This document shows positions 53,197 to 61,338 of a DNA stretch of 64,000 bases, in pieces. The DNA lies in contig JAUMUG010000006.1 in NCBI GenBank assembly GCA_030530775.1, positions 154,698-218,697 of the forward strand, in the 5' to 3' direction. Source of the DNA: Lautropia sp. (GTDB lineage: Bacteria > Pseudomonadota > Gammaproteobacteria > Burkholderiales > Burkholderiaceae_E). Positions within the stretch are counted from its first letter, which is position 1; every line of letters starts with the position of its first letter. The notes under the pieces are model-generated. The model did not search any database, was not told where the DNA came from, and saw only the letters and a list, made by a program, of their open reading frames with translations. A program made the position numbers and the translations under genes.

Positions 53197-54060
53197 ATGA
53201 AGAAATCGGCTTTGGGTCTGAGTCTGCTGGTGATGCTGAGCGGCTGCGGCAGCGCCAGCTCGGGTGTGGTGGGTGAGCTGGCCGGTACGATTGCCGGATC
53301 ATTGGCGCAGGTCAATCCCTACAGAAACTGGACTCTGGACCACGATGTGCTGGCCGCCACCGCGCAGGCGGTGCGGCTGTCGGTGGGCAATGGTGCAGCA
53401 CAATCGGTGCTGCGCGAGGCCGCGACGCAGTATGTGGGCTATTCCGGCTCCTGCCCGGGTGGTGGTTCCGTCAGCATCGCCCAGGAGGGTACGAAGCCTC
53501 ATTATGTGTTCAGCACCTGTGTGCCGGCGCTGGTGCCGGGGCTGGTGTTGACCGGCGGGGTCGAGAGCGCAGGTGCGGTCAGGACGGATCAGCCGTTGTC
53601 GATGGGGGGCAGCCTGCTGAACGATACGGTGAGGATCAGCGTCAGCGAAGGACTGCTGCGCGGTAGCAGTTCGGGTAGCGCCAATCTGGGCAGCAGTGTG
53701 CAGAAGGCCCGCTTTGCCATCGGTGCACGGGTCATGACAGTGGACGAGCTGCATTTCGATGCGAATTTCCAGGCCGATCGGCAAGGGCAGTTCACTTCCG
53801 GGGGCATGAACGGCAGTTTCAGCGTCGAAGGTACCCATTATCTGGTGATCACCAAGACCCGCATGGACTGGGCAGCGCAGGGGCCGGTGGCCGGGCGTTT
53901 CGAGGTGCTCGTCACCAAGGCGGGCGAGACCATCCGTCACGATTTCGAATTTACCGGCAACGGCGAAATCATCAGCTACCACCCCGGCACCCGGGAGGCG
54001 CACCGCACCACTTGGAGCAGTGCCGAGATGAAGGCGGCCATGGCCAAGTATGCTGGCTGA
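53197..54060 (+). CDS. Lipoprotein of unknown function
   Basis: The 287-residue protein starts MKKSALGLSLLVMLSGCG with a lipobox (LSGC). The rest is Gly/Ser-rich beta-strand-like sequence without a family I recognise. It has a Cys pair (SCPGG and STCVP, about 25 residues apart), a 20-residue Gly/Ala segment after the lipidation site, and near the end ETIRHDFEFTGNGEIISYHPGTREAHR. It may be a periplasmic or outer-membrane beta protein. An ATG two codons earlier (53191) is possible. Confidence 0.7.
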   Translation: MKKSALGLSLLVMLSGCGSASSGVVGELAGTIAGSLAQVNPYRNWTLDHDVLAATAQAVRLSVGNGAAQSVLREAATQYVGYSGSCPGGGSVSIAQEGTKPHYVFSTCVPALVPGLVLTGGVESAGAVRTDQPLSMGGSLLNDTVRISVSEGLLRGSSSGSANLGSSVQKARFAIGARVMTVDELHFDANFQADRQGQFTSGGMNGSFSVEGTHYLVITKTRMDWAAQGPVAGRFEVLVTKAGETIRHDFEFTGNGEIISYHPGTREAHRTTWSSAEMKAAMAKYAG

Positions 54061-54172
54061 TCATGTTTCCGGTATGTTGCTCCTGAAATAAGCCATTCAA
54101 ACCTGCTGCCGGTCTCCATCATAGACTAGGAATCCCCTGAGCAGTTTCCCAATGTCTTCAATGGAGAGTCAA

Positions 54173-54484
54173 ATGGCAAAATCACTCAAAGTCGCAGCAA
54201 TTGCCGCCATGTTGGTGAGCGCCCCGGTTCTGGCTTCCGACCTTGCCGAAATTCAGGCAACCAAGGACGCATCGGTGTCGCTGGTACAGGCCGTGCAGGC
54301 GGCCGAGAAAGAACACGATGGCGGCCGCGCCATGCAAGCCGAAATCGAGGCCAAGCGCCGCTCGGACCGGACCGAGATCTTCTATGAGGTGAAAGTGCTG
54401 GCTGGTGACGGTAAGGTCTTCGACGTGATCGTCGATGCAAGATCGGGCCGGGTCATTTCCAGCCGCGAAGACATCTACGATTGA
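54173..54484 (+). CDS. Small periplasmic PepSY-like protein
   Basis: The 103-residue protein has a signal peptide (to about residue 23, ending PVLAS) followed by a single PepSY-type unit: SLVQAVQAAEKEHDGGRAMQAEIE, then FYEVKVLAGDGKVFDVIVDARSGRVISSRED. PepSY units often inhibit proteases or modulate envelope enzymes. GGAG at 54163 lies 6 nt before ATG 54173; an ATG at 54152 is less well placed. No partner gene is obvious. Confidence 0.78.
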   Translation: MAKSLKVAAIAAMLVSAPVLASDLAEIQATKDASVSLVQAVQAAEKEHDGGRAMQAEIEAKRRSDRTEIFYEVKVLAGDGKVFDVIVDARSGRVISSREDIYD

Positions 54485-54616
54485 TCATCTGGAAATCGGC
54501 CGCTCCGATCGGCCGGACACCGAATCATCGGTGCCGGGGAGCGCCGATCCCGTTGGCGCCCGTGACGACGGGATCCATGGCATCCCCGGCATGATCACCG
54601 TGTTCCGTCCGGTGGA

Positions 54617-55162
54617 TCAGTGGGGTTTGATCAGTGCCAGCGCCTCCCTGAACTTCGGGTGATCGCAGTGCTGTAGCCATTCGAAGGCGGCCGATTCGGT
54701 GCAGACCATTGGGATGCCGGCTTGTGCCAGCCGCTGCATGGCCAGCGTCTTGTCCGACGACTTGCGGCTGCCACAGGCATCCTGCGCGACGAATACCTCG
54801 AAACCGGCTGTTTGCAGCCCGAACGCCGTCTGCAGCAGGCAGACGTGCGCCTCACAGCCGGCGATCAGCACTTGTGTGGCGTCCGGCGCGACGTCCTGGA
54901 TCAGGCCGGGCAGATCATCGGCAGCCGCGTCGAAATGTCGTTTCTCCTGCACCGCGTCGCTCAGGGCCTGCAGCGTCTCATCGTTGTTACCCAGACGCAG
55001 CGGGTTCTGTGCCGTGCCGATCACCGGCACTTCCAGCAGCCGTGCCATCCGCGCCAGAAAGATCGCCTCCTGCAGAACAGCCGTACCGTCGGCGATGAAG
55101 GGCATCAGCTTGGCCTGGTAATCCACCAGGACCAGCACACTTCGATTCCGTTTCAATAGCAT
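54617..55162 (-). CDS. Isochorismatase-family hydrolase (YcaC-like)
   Basis: The 181-residue cysteine hydrolase has the family triad: Asp in VLVDYQ, a Lys in the EKRHFDAA region, and Cys in IAGCEAHVCLLQTAFGL. It resembles YcaC-like proteins of unknown substrate more than true isochorismatases. AAGGAG lies 6 nt before ATG 55162. It is divergent from the alkaline phosphatase gene across a 691-bp spacer. Confidence 0.88.
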   Translation of the reverse strand: MLLKRNRSVLVLVDYQAKLMPFIADGTAVLQEAIFLARMARLLEVPVIGTAQNPLRLGNNDETLQALSDAVQEKRHFDAAADDLPGLIQDVAPDATQVLIAGCEAHVCLLQTAFGLQTAGFEVFVAQDACGSRKSSDKTLAMQRLAQAGIPMVCTESAAFEWLQHCDHPKFREALALIKPH

Positions 55163-55853
55163 GTCGTCTCCTTTGAACTTTTTGCCTCGAGTGTCGGGCC
55201 TGGGGTCGTGGGCGTCGAGTCCCGGGCTTTGAGCCGTGGATGAGCCGTGGATGGGTCGTGGCCGCAAAGTGCGCTCCGGCAGCACCGTCGTTTGCCTTCG
55301 TGATCATCACGCAACGCTTGCCTGGCCAGCCCTTGCATGACATGGTCGCGCGCAAGCCTCCGTCTGTCCAGCAGCGTCGGACGTGGCGGGTGTGTGCAGT
55401 TGAACGGCAGTACGCTGCCCCCGCGGGTGGGGACGGGTCGAGGTCTTTCCACGGATGCCGGGGCTTTCGTGCGTATGGTTGTGGGTCGGCGGAATCTGAT
55501 GATCGGTGTCCGAGGGTCGGCTCCGGACTTTGCCCGCCTTCCCCGGCAGCGTTAGCAGACCAACCATGCCTGTGCGGAAGAATGGTGCACGAGCTGTGAC
55601 GTGCCGGGTGGTTTTGTCGGAGGATTTGTTCGTCGACCTGATTTTTGTACGGGTATTTTTTGTTTGTAACCGAATTCAGTCGGGTCGATCGTCGATGTTG
55701 CCTGGTTTTGTTTGGCTGTCATGCTTTTGTCATGTGGCGTCAAGCGAGGCCCGTTAGAGTCACGCTTCGGTCGATGCCACCCGGGTTCCAGGGTGCGTGG
55801 CCAAAACATGATGCCTTGTCGTCTGTGGACTCTTACTGAGCTATCTGTTTGCT
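55163..55853. other. Divergent spacer between isochorismatase and alkaline phosphatase genes
   Basis: No gene is supported in these 691 bp. The part 55620-55740 is AT-rich and contains the Pho-box-like element listed separately, so it is the promoter region of the alkaline phosphatase gene. Confidence 0.5.
55716..55760 (+). promoter_or_regulatory. Pho-box-like element
   Basis: CTGTCAT (55716-55722), GCTT, TTGTCAT (55727-55733) matches the PhoB site design: two 7-mers, 11-bp period, consensus CTGTCAT / CTGTCAC-like. A third GTCA (55739-55742) follows at 10 bp. TAGAGT (55755-55760), 11 nt after this third half-site, could be the -10 box. The element is about 95-140 bp upstream of an alkaline phosphatase gene, which is the expected target. 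Confidence 0.65.
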
Positions 55854-57569
55854 ATGTCTTCTTCCAAAACGATGTCTGTCGTCAAAGGTTTACAGTTTTC
55901 TTCTACCGAATCCCGGTGGGCAACGGCTGCCGCCGTCACCCGCCGTGACGGGGTGCTGTGTGCGTCGGCACGATTTCCAGGGCCCGGGCTGCTGGGCATG
56001 TTGGTGTTTGGCGTGCTGCTGTCCGCCTGCACGACCCATGATCCGGGAGCACAGGTGCTGGCGCCGGACGTCGAGGTTTCCCGTCCGGTGCGCAATGTCA
56101 TCGTGATGATCAATGACGGTGCGGGTTGGGGCACATGGGATGCGGCCGCCTATTGGCAGTATGGCAGCCGTGAGCGCACGCCCTACGCAAATTTCCCCGT
56201 CAAGTATGGGATGACGACGTACCCGTTGAATGACGAGAAAGAACCGAGTGGTGATGATGAGTCGCTGGTGAACTACGACAAGGCCAAGGCCTGGGATACC
56301 GAGCCTTTCGATGATCCGAGCATGCCTTTCAAGGGCTATGAGTATCTGGATGACGACCCCACCGACAGCGCGGCGTCCGGTACGGCGCTGGCCTCGGGTG
56401 TCAAGACCTATCGCAACGGCCTCAACGTGGACAACCGGGGTAATCCGGTACGTTTCGTGACATTGGATGCCAAGGCACAGGGCAAGGCGACCGGGGTGGT
56501 GACATCGGTGCCGTTCTCGCATGCGACGCCCGGTGCCTATGGGGCGCAGAACGTGTCACGCAAGAATTATCAGGCCATCGCACGTCAGATGCTCAATGAA
56601 GGCACGCTGGATCTGATCATGGGTATGGGTGGCCCGGGCTATAACGTCAATGGCACACCCTGCGGACAGTTGGCCAGGAATGAATCGGAAATCGGATGTG
56701 ATTCGCCTCATGAATATCTGGCCAAGGACGATTGGCAGAAACTGAGCGTCGGAAAGATCGTACCGAAGGGTTTTGATCGACCCTGGACGCTGATACGTGA
56801 CAAGGCGGATTTCGAAGCCATGGCTGCGGGTGAGCAGACATATGAAAGCCCGTTGATCGGTCTGCCGAATGTGGCGAACAACGGCACTTTGCAGCAGGGG
56901 CGCGAGGGCCGTTTCACCGGCAAGGATGCCGCCAACCCGTCGGGTGAAGCATTCATCGAGACCGTGCCGACGCTGGCAACGATGACCCGCGGTGCGTTGC
57001 GGCACCTCGGCGCCGCTCGGGACGGCTTTTTCCTGATGGTGGAAGGGGGAGCGACCGACTGGGCCGCACATACCAGCGATTCCTGCGCCGAGGACAACGA
57101 ATGGAGCAAGTCGTACAACCCGAACTGCTCTGGAGTTCAATTGGGTCGCCTGATCGAGGAAACGCAGGACTTCAACCATGCGGTCGAGGCGGTGGTCGAA
57201 TGGGTCGAGAAGAACAGCAGCTGGGACGAGACCCTGCTGATCGTGACGACCGATCACGACAACAGCATGCCGATGGGACCGGATGCACAGAAGGTGCCGT
57301 TTCAGCCGGTCGTCAACAATGGCAAGGGACGCATGCCCGGTCTGAGCCTGCGGCCGACCGGTGATCACAGCAACGCAATGGTGCCGCTGTGGGCCAAGGG
57401 TGCGGGCTCCGAAGCATTTGCCAAGCGTGTGCGCGGGCAGGACAAGCAGTTTGCCAGCCATACCGGCCTGAACGACGGCAGCTACGTCGACAACACCGAT
57501 GTGCATGCGGTCGTCAAGGCGGCGCTGCAGGGGCGGACAGTCGAGCCGATCCGGGTGGGCGCACGCTGA
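55854..57569 (+). CDS. Alkaline phosphatase (PhoA superfamily), probable lipoprotein
   Basis: The 571-residue protein has all the metal and nucleophile motifs: Asp88 in MINDGAGWG, the phosphorylated Ser172 in DPTDSAASGTA, MVEGGATDWAAH, TTDHDNSMPMG and TGDHSNAMVPLW. It releases phosphate from monoesters outside the cytoplasm. A hydrophobic segment at about 45-59 ends in a lipobox-like LLSAC (Cys59), so the mature enzyme may be membrane-anchored. The first 40 residues would be an unusually long n-region; Met49 could be the real start. A Pho-box-like element upstream suggests phosphate-starvation control. Confidence 0.9.
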   Translation: MSSSKTMSVVKGLQFSSTESRWATAAAVTRRDGVLCASARFPGPGLLGMLVFGVLLSACTTHDPGAQVLAPDVEVSRPVRNVIVMINDGAGWGTWDAAAYWQYGSRERTPYANFPVKYGMTTYPLNDEKEPSGDDESLVNYDKAKAWDTEPFDDPSMPFKGYEYLDDDPTDSAASGTALASGVKTYRNGLNVDNRGNPVRFVTLDAKAQGKATGVVTSVPFSHATPGAYGAQNVSRKNYQAIARQMLNEGTLDLIMGMGGPGYNVNGTPCGQLARNESEIGCDSPHEYLAKDDWQKLSVGKIVPKGFDRPWTLIRDKADFEAMAAGEQTYESPLIGLPNVANNGTLQQGREGRFTGKDAANPSGEAFIETVPTLATMTRGALRHLGAARDGFFLMVEGGATDWAAHTSDSCAEDNEWSKSYNPNCSGVQLGRLIEETQDFNHAVEAVVEWVEKNSSWDETLLIVTTDHDNSMPMGPDAQKVPFQPVVNNGKGRMPGLSLRPTGDHSNAMVPLWAKGAGSEAFAKRVRGQDKQFASHTGLNDGSYVDNTDVHAVVKAALQGRTVEPIRVGAR

Positions 57570-57899
57570 CCCACGCCGGGTGCTCACCGCTGGTGGCGCC
57601 CGGTGATCTCTTCGTCGTCGGAGGCGACCCGTGACACAAGGCCGGGCCGCCGGCTCCGCACAATGCGTCGATGATCGATCCGGTGTCCATGCCGCTGGGA
57701 AATGAGGGAGCTGCTCGAAGGTATCCCGAGTGACCCGGGCAACGGCAGTGGCATGGTGTGGACGGGTCTGAACCGGAAGCTGAACCCGCGGTCGTCTTTC
57801 CGGCGTGGATGATGCACTTCGGTGTTGCCGAGATGCTTTGACTTCTCTGGCGTACCGGCCGATCATCGGTGCAGTCGATGTCCTGCTTCAGCTCAAACC
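57570..57899. other. Spacer after the alkaline phosphatase gene
   Basis: I see no gene, clear terminator or repeat in these 330 bp before the next plus-strand gene. Confidence 0.4.
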
Positions 57900-58295
57900 A
57901 TGACCGAATCACGTCCTACACGACCGGTACCGTCCGTACCCGATTCCGCTCCCCGGTCGTCCCATGCCGCCATGCAGGCCCGCCTCGACGAAATTCAGGC
58001 GCTGTATCGCGAGTGGACCCAGCTGTTGCCCCGCCTGGAGGCTGCCCAGCAGGACTGGCTGCGGGGTGCGGAGATCATGCAGAAGTTGTCTGCCTTTTAT
58101 TTCGACGGTGAATTCAGACAGTATCACGAAGCCGTCGAGAATGGGCTGTCACTGCGACTGGAGACACCGGGAGAACACAGCGTGATGAGCGAGGATACGC
58201 TGTGGAATGCTTTTGGCGAGCAGCAAAGCCTGGCCTGGCAGCGCCTGCGTTCGGCGGTTGCGGTGCTGGACCGCGAGGCAGGGGAGAGGGCATAG
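57900..58295 (+). CDS. DUF4298-type protein
   Basis: The 131-residue protein is soluble and helical. RLDEIQALYREWTQLLPRLEAAQQDW near residue 30 and FDGEFRQYHEAVENG with SEDTLWNAFGEQQ fit the DUF4298 family, small proteins of unknown role often found near accessory or toxin genes. The start ATG 57900 removes an unrelated upstream extension; the first 25 residues are Pro/Ser-rich. Confidence 0.7.
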   Translation: MTESRPTRPVPSVPDSAPRSSHAAMQARLDEIQALYREWTQLLPRLEAAQQDWLRGAEIMQKLSAFYFDGEFRQYHEAVENGLSLRLETPGEHSVMSEDTLWNAFGEQQSLAWQRLRSAVAVLDREAGERA

Positions 58296-58419
58296 CCCGC
58301 CTGGCTATGCCGGCGAAGCGGCAGTGGTTGCCGCCCGGATCGTCTGCATGCCTGCCTTGGCCAGACGTTCCAGATCGAGCAGTGGCGGGTGTTCGACGGG
58401 TTCGATGCTCGATGCCGGA

Positions 58420-58740
58420 TCACTTGACCCAGCGGCGGGCGTCCTTGAGTAGCAGCAAGAGTTGCTGCTCGCGCAGCGGTGAGCCGATGAAACCGAAGCG
58501 GGTGTAGAACCGCGCCGCATCTTCGTCGATGGGGTGGGTCAGCTTCGCCCGGATGCCGGCCTGCTCGGCAATCAGCAATGTGCGGCGGATGGCATCCTGC
58601 AACAGCCCGATGCCGATCCCTCGGCCCTGGTCCTGCAGGCTGACGGCCAGACGGGCAAGGATCACGACGGGGATCGGATACTGTCCCATGCCCTTGCGAA
58701 TACGCTCCGGCGCATCGAGCGTGTCGATCTGGCCGGTCAC
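58420..58740 (-). pseudogene. 5'-truncated GNAT acetyltransferase (TacT/AtaT-like toxin)
   Basis: The sequence matches only the C-terminal two thirds of GNAT toxins: YPIPVVILARLAVS, the acetyl-CoA loop QDQGRGIGIGLLQDA, HPIDEDAARFYTRFGF and the hydrophobic end LLLLLKDARRW. About 60-70 N-terminal residues of the usual 165 are missing; a GTG at 58740 follows the doc stop by one base and could still start a 106-residue product. The join suggests a deletion or recombination that fused this fragment behind doc. Whether a protein is made is unknown. Confidence 0.65.
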
Positions 58741-58741
58741 T

Positions 58742-59125
58742 TCACGCCCCTTCGACCCTTGCAAATCGACGCAGCCAGGGATCGATGTGGGCGATATCAA
58801 AGGTGCCCGACTCGAACATTTGCATCATCTCGGCATAGATCTGCATCGGCGCACGCTGCAAGCGCCAGCCATTGATACGCAGGAACACGTCGGCCGACGC
58901 AAAGGCGATGCGCTTGTTTCCGTCCACAAACGGGTGGTTGATTGCAAGGCTTTCCAGCAGGGCAGCAGCCTCAGCCACGATGTCATCGTAATAGCCGGTC
59001 TGCGGGCGGAACAGTGCGGCCTCCAGCGCCCCTGGATCACGCACGCCCGGCGTGCCGCCGTAACGCTGCATCAGCACCGTATGCATGCCCAGCACATCGG
59101 CCACGGTCAGGTGATCGTGAGCCAC
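58742..59125 (-). CDS. doc: Doc-family Fic-fold toxin
   Basis: The 127-residue protein carries HPFVDGNKRIAF (residues 64-75), the Doc variant of the Fic motif with Lys in place of the usual Gly, as in the EF-Tu-phosphorylating kinase Doc. QRYGGTPGVRDPGALEAALFRPQ near the N-terminus is also typical of death-on-curing proteins. The start is GTG 59125, three bases after the antitoxin stop, so the pair is coupled. Confidence 0.9.
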   Translation of the reverse strand: MAHDHLTVADVLGMHTVLMQRYGGTPGVRDPGALEAALFRPQTGYYDDIVAEAAALLESLAINHPFVDGNKRIAFASADVFLRINGWRLQRAPMQIYAEMMQMFESGTFDIAHIDPWLRRFARVEGA

Positions 59126-59128
59126 GGT

Positions 59129-59359
59129 TTACTTGGCCAATTCGCGGTAGAGGCTGTCGAACTCGTCCAGACTGGATGCGAAAGAAGCCATCACGTGGCG
59201 GCGGGGGCGCTCCTTCTGCTGCCGGTCGATGTAGTCGCGCAGGGCCTCATCGAGCACCGCCTGGAACTGGCGACCTTGGCTTTCTGCGATCTGGCGCAGC
59301 GCGGACAGCACCTCGGGCGCGGCCTGGGAGGAAAACTTTTCGCGGACAGCAGTCGTCAT
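59129..59359 (-). CDS. Antitoxin partner of Doc
   Basis: The 76-residue protein begins MTTAVREKFSSQAAPEVLSALRQIAESQGRQFQAVLDEALRDYI, a ribbon-helix-helix-like DNA-binding segment, followed by an acidic, flexible C-terminal tail (FASSLDEFDSLYRELAK) suited to toxin binding. GGAG lies 6 nt before ATG 59359. Position directly upstream of doc and an inverted repeat just upstream fit an autoregulated antitoxin. Confidence 0.82.
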   Translation of the reverse strand: MTTAVREKFSSQAAPEVLSALRQIAESQGRQFQAVLDEALRDYIDRQQKERPRRHVMASFASSLDEFDSLYRELAK

Positions 59360-59370
59360 TGCCATCTCCA

Positions 59371-59409
59371 TCATGATTCATCTTGACGGTTCATGATAGA
59401 GCAAGATGA
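59371..59409 (-). promoter_or_regulatory. Operator-like repeats upstream of the Doc antitoxin
   Basis: TCATCTTG (59378-59385) and CAAGATGA (59402-59409) are exact reverse complements. Overlapping them, TCATGAT occurs twice in direct orientation (59371-59377 and 59391-59397), 20 bp apart. The sites lie 12-50 bp upstream of the antitoxin start, where autoregulatory binding is expected. Confidence 0.5.
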
Positions 59410-59589
59410 GAACGTTTGCCACCCCGTCAATCGCGTTCGATGCCAGACTCGTCGCCTTGGTTGACGATGAACCAGGGCACGTAAATCGTTGATTTTGCCG
59501 CACCGCCATCTGCGCCTACCCGCAGGCCAAACAGAGAACAGAGACGGCTCTGGCCGAGAAAGTGGCCGATTTCGGGTGTTTCGGGTGGT

Positions 59590-59612
59590 GGCCACCCGCT
59601 GCACGGGTGGCC
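59590..59612. repeat. Perfect 9-bp hairpin in the Doc-Fic spacer
   Basis: GGCCACCCG (59590-59598), CTGCA, CGGGTGGCC (59604-59612) is a perfect stem-loop. It lies between the Doc operon and the PIN fragment, next to the point where the duplicated PIN sequence ends. Confidence 0.45.
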
Positions 59613-59645
59613 GGAACCCCACGAGGCGCGGGGATTTCAGGCAAG

Positions 59646-59870
59646 TCCAGGTCTTCGGCCTTCAGAGCTGGCCGCTGCTTCAGAACGTTACGCGTCCACT
59701 CGTCGTGGATCATGTCCATCCAACGCACCCGGTACAGATCGGCCAGTGCCAGGCGCATCAGCAGGTCGCACAACGGTGCCGGAGAGCACGCACGCGTCGT
59801 AGATGACGGTGAAGTTCGAACTCATTCATTCGTACCCCATCTCGAGCGCCAGGGCTTGCTCGGCCAGTGT
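59646..59870 (-). pseudogene. Truncated, frameshifted copy of the PIN toxin gene start
   Basis: These 225 bp are over 90 percent identical to 62534-62760, which holds the 5' part of the intact PIN toxin gene and the last codons of its antitoxin. The copy has a 2-bp deletion near the PIN start and runs into unrelated sequence after DLLMRLALADLYRVRWMDMIHDEW and about 20 more codons. It cannot make a PIN protein. The rest of the spacer 59375-60201 has no gene; it also contains a hairpin, a 45-bp repeat and the Fic promoter. Confidence 0.85.
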
Positions 59871-60002
59871 GATGGTATCGACAAGCCGATACCCGATCCG
59901 TGATCTTGATCTTGATGTCTTCAGAATTCATCGGATGCTATTGCTCGCTGGGAGATTGCTGGGCTACAGGAAAAAGCCCGGAAGCAGCAAAGGCTTCACA
60001 TC

Positions 60003-60047
60003 TGGTGGTGGGGTGGTACCCCGCACCAAACGACTATTGAAAGTACG
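60003..60047 (+). repeat. 45-bp direct repeat, copy 1
   Basis: This starts TGGTGGTGGGGTGG and ends CGACTATTGAAAGTACG; it recurs at 61913-61957 with a single mismatch. The first part can fold (GGTG..GGGG against CCCCGCACC with a bulge). The two copies flank the Fic / PrlF-like / AlpA-like gene block, 1.9 kb apart. Confidence 0.85.
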
Positions 60048-60070
60048 CGATACCGGCGTCCGTCACGCTG

Positions 60071-60105
60071 ACCAAAAGCACACCCATTTATACCCATTTC
60101 GGCGC
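60071..60105 (+). repeat. 35-bp degenerate repeat with two CCCATTT units, copy 1
   Basis: ACCAAAAG, CACACCCATTTA and TACCCATTTCGGCGC match 63283-63317 at about 29 of 35 positions. Both copies lie 80-130 bp before the start of a plus-strand gene of this region (fic here, the second AlpA-like gene there). Confidence 0.6.
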
Positions 60106-60120
60106 GATACGGCCCATTGC

Positions 60121-60195
60121 GCGGTGAATGGCGCTCTCTATCACCGCACTACTTGCGGTGAATAACTTGCGAATGCGGGGATTGCGGCCCATAAT
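60121..60195 (+). promoter_or_regulatory. fic promoter and palindromic operator
   Basis: TTGCGA (60167-60172), a 17-bp spacer and CATAAT (60190-60195) form a good sigma-70 promoter. Transcription would start at about 60202, the A of the fic ATG, so the mRNA may be leaderless; no ribosome site is present. Just upstream, TCACCGCA (60141-60148), CTACT, TGCGGTGA (60154-60161) is a perfect operator-like palindrome, and a further GCGGTGAAT copy lies at 60121-60129. Confidence 0.65.
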
Positions 60196-60201
60196 CTCCG
60201 C

Positions 60202-61338
60202 ATGAATAGCGGCGATTACAAATACATCTGGCAGGCTGGCGACTGGCCGAACTGGCGCTTCGACTTGGCCGCGCTGGCTGGAACCATGGCTGAGGTCAGT
60301 CGCGCCCAGGGGCTGTTGATGGGTCGCCTGGCTGACGTCGGCATGGCCCTGCGTGACCAGGCAAGCCTCGCGGCGCTCACCGAGGACGTGGTCAAGACCA
60401 GCGAGATCGAGGGCGAGCAGCTCAACGTCGAGTCCGTGCGCTCGTCCATCGCGCGCAGGCTGGGCGTGGACATCGGCGCGCTTGCGCCGGCCGATCGGCA
60501 CGTCGAGGGCGTGGTCGAGATGGTGCTGGATGCCACGACCAACTGCCAGGCACTGATGACACGGGAGCGTCTGTTCGGCTGGCATGCCGCACTGTTTCCC
60601 ACCGGCTACTCCGGGCTCTCCAAGATCATGGTCGGCGGCTGGCGCGACGATGCCAGCGGCCCGATGCAGGTGGTGTCCGGACCCATCGGCCGCCAGCGTG
60701 TGCATTTCGAGGCGCCCCCCGCCGAGCGTCTGGAGGGAGAAACCAGCCGCTTCCTTGACTGGCTCGATGGCGCATCAAACGAGCCGCCACTGATCAAAGC
60801 GGGGCTCGGCCATCTTTGGTTCGTCACGCTGCACCCGTTCGACGATGGCAATGGCCGTATCGCGCGGGCCATCGGTGATCTGCTGCTCGCACGCGCCGAC
60901 GGCAGCCCGCAACGCTTCTACAGCTTATCGGCGCAGATACAGCGCGAACGCAAGGCTTACTACGACATCCTGGAGCAGACCCAGAAACGGTCGCTGGACG
61001 TCACCGCGTGGCTCGCCTGGTTCCTCGACACGCTCCATCGCGCTGTCGACCAGGCGCAGCACACACTCGACGCCGTGCTGACCAAAACCAGGTTCTGGCA
61101 GCGCTGGGCAAGCACACCACTCAACGAGCGGCAGGTGAAGTTGCTGAACAAGCTGCTCGACGGGTTCGAAGGCAAGCTCACCAGCAGCAAGTGGGCGGCC
61201 ATCGCCAGGTGCTCGCCGGACACGGCCCTGCGCGACATCAACGATCTACTTGCACGGGGCGTGCTTCGGAAATCGGATGCGGGCGGGCGTAGTACGAGCT
61301 ATGTATTGGATGACGCCTCAACGGGGGCGCGCGCATGA
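60202..61338 (+). CDS. Fic-family AMPylase with built-in inhibitory motif and C-terminal HTH
   Basis: The 378-residue protein has an N-terminal DUF4172-like helical region, the inhibitory motif TSEIEG (Thr66, Glu70, Gly71) of class II Fic enzymes, the active-site loop HPFDDGNGRIARA (211-223) with the catalytic His211, and a C-terminal winged-helix-like part (AAIARCSPDTALRDINDLLARGVLRK). Fic enzymes usually AMPylate a protein hydroxyl. The C-terminal DNA-binding part and the palindrome upstream suggest autoregulation. The next small gene overlaps its stop by 4 nt (ATGA). Confidence 0.92.
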   Translation: MNSGDYKYIWQAGDWPNWRFDLAALAGTMAEVSRAQGLLMGRLADVGMALRDQASLAALTEDVVKTSEIEGEQLNVESVRSSIARRLGVDIGALAPADRHVEGVVEMVLDATTNCQALMTRERLFGWHAALFPTGYSGLSKIMVGGWRDDASGPMQVVSGPIGRQRVHFEAPPAERLEGETSRFLDWLDGASNEPPLIKAGLGHLWFVTLHPFDDGNGRIARAIGDLLLARADGSPQRFYSLSAQIQRERKAYYDILEQTQKRSLDVTAWLAWFLDTLHRAVDQAQHTLDAVLTKTRFWQRWASTPLNERQVKLLNKLLDGFEGKLTSSKWAAIARCSPDTALRDINDLLARGVLRKSDAGGRSTSYVLDDASTGARA

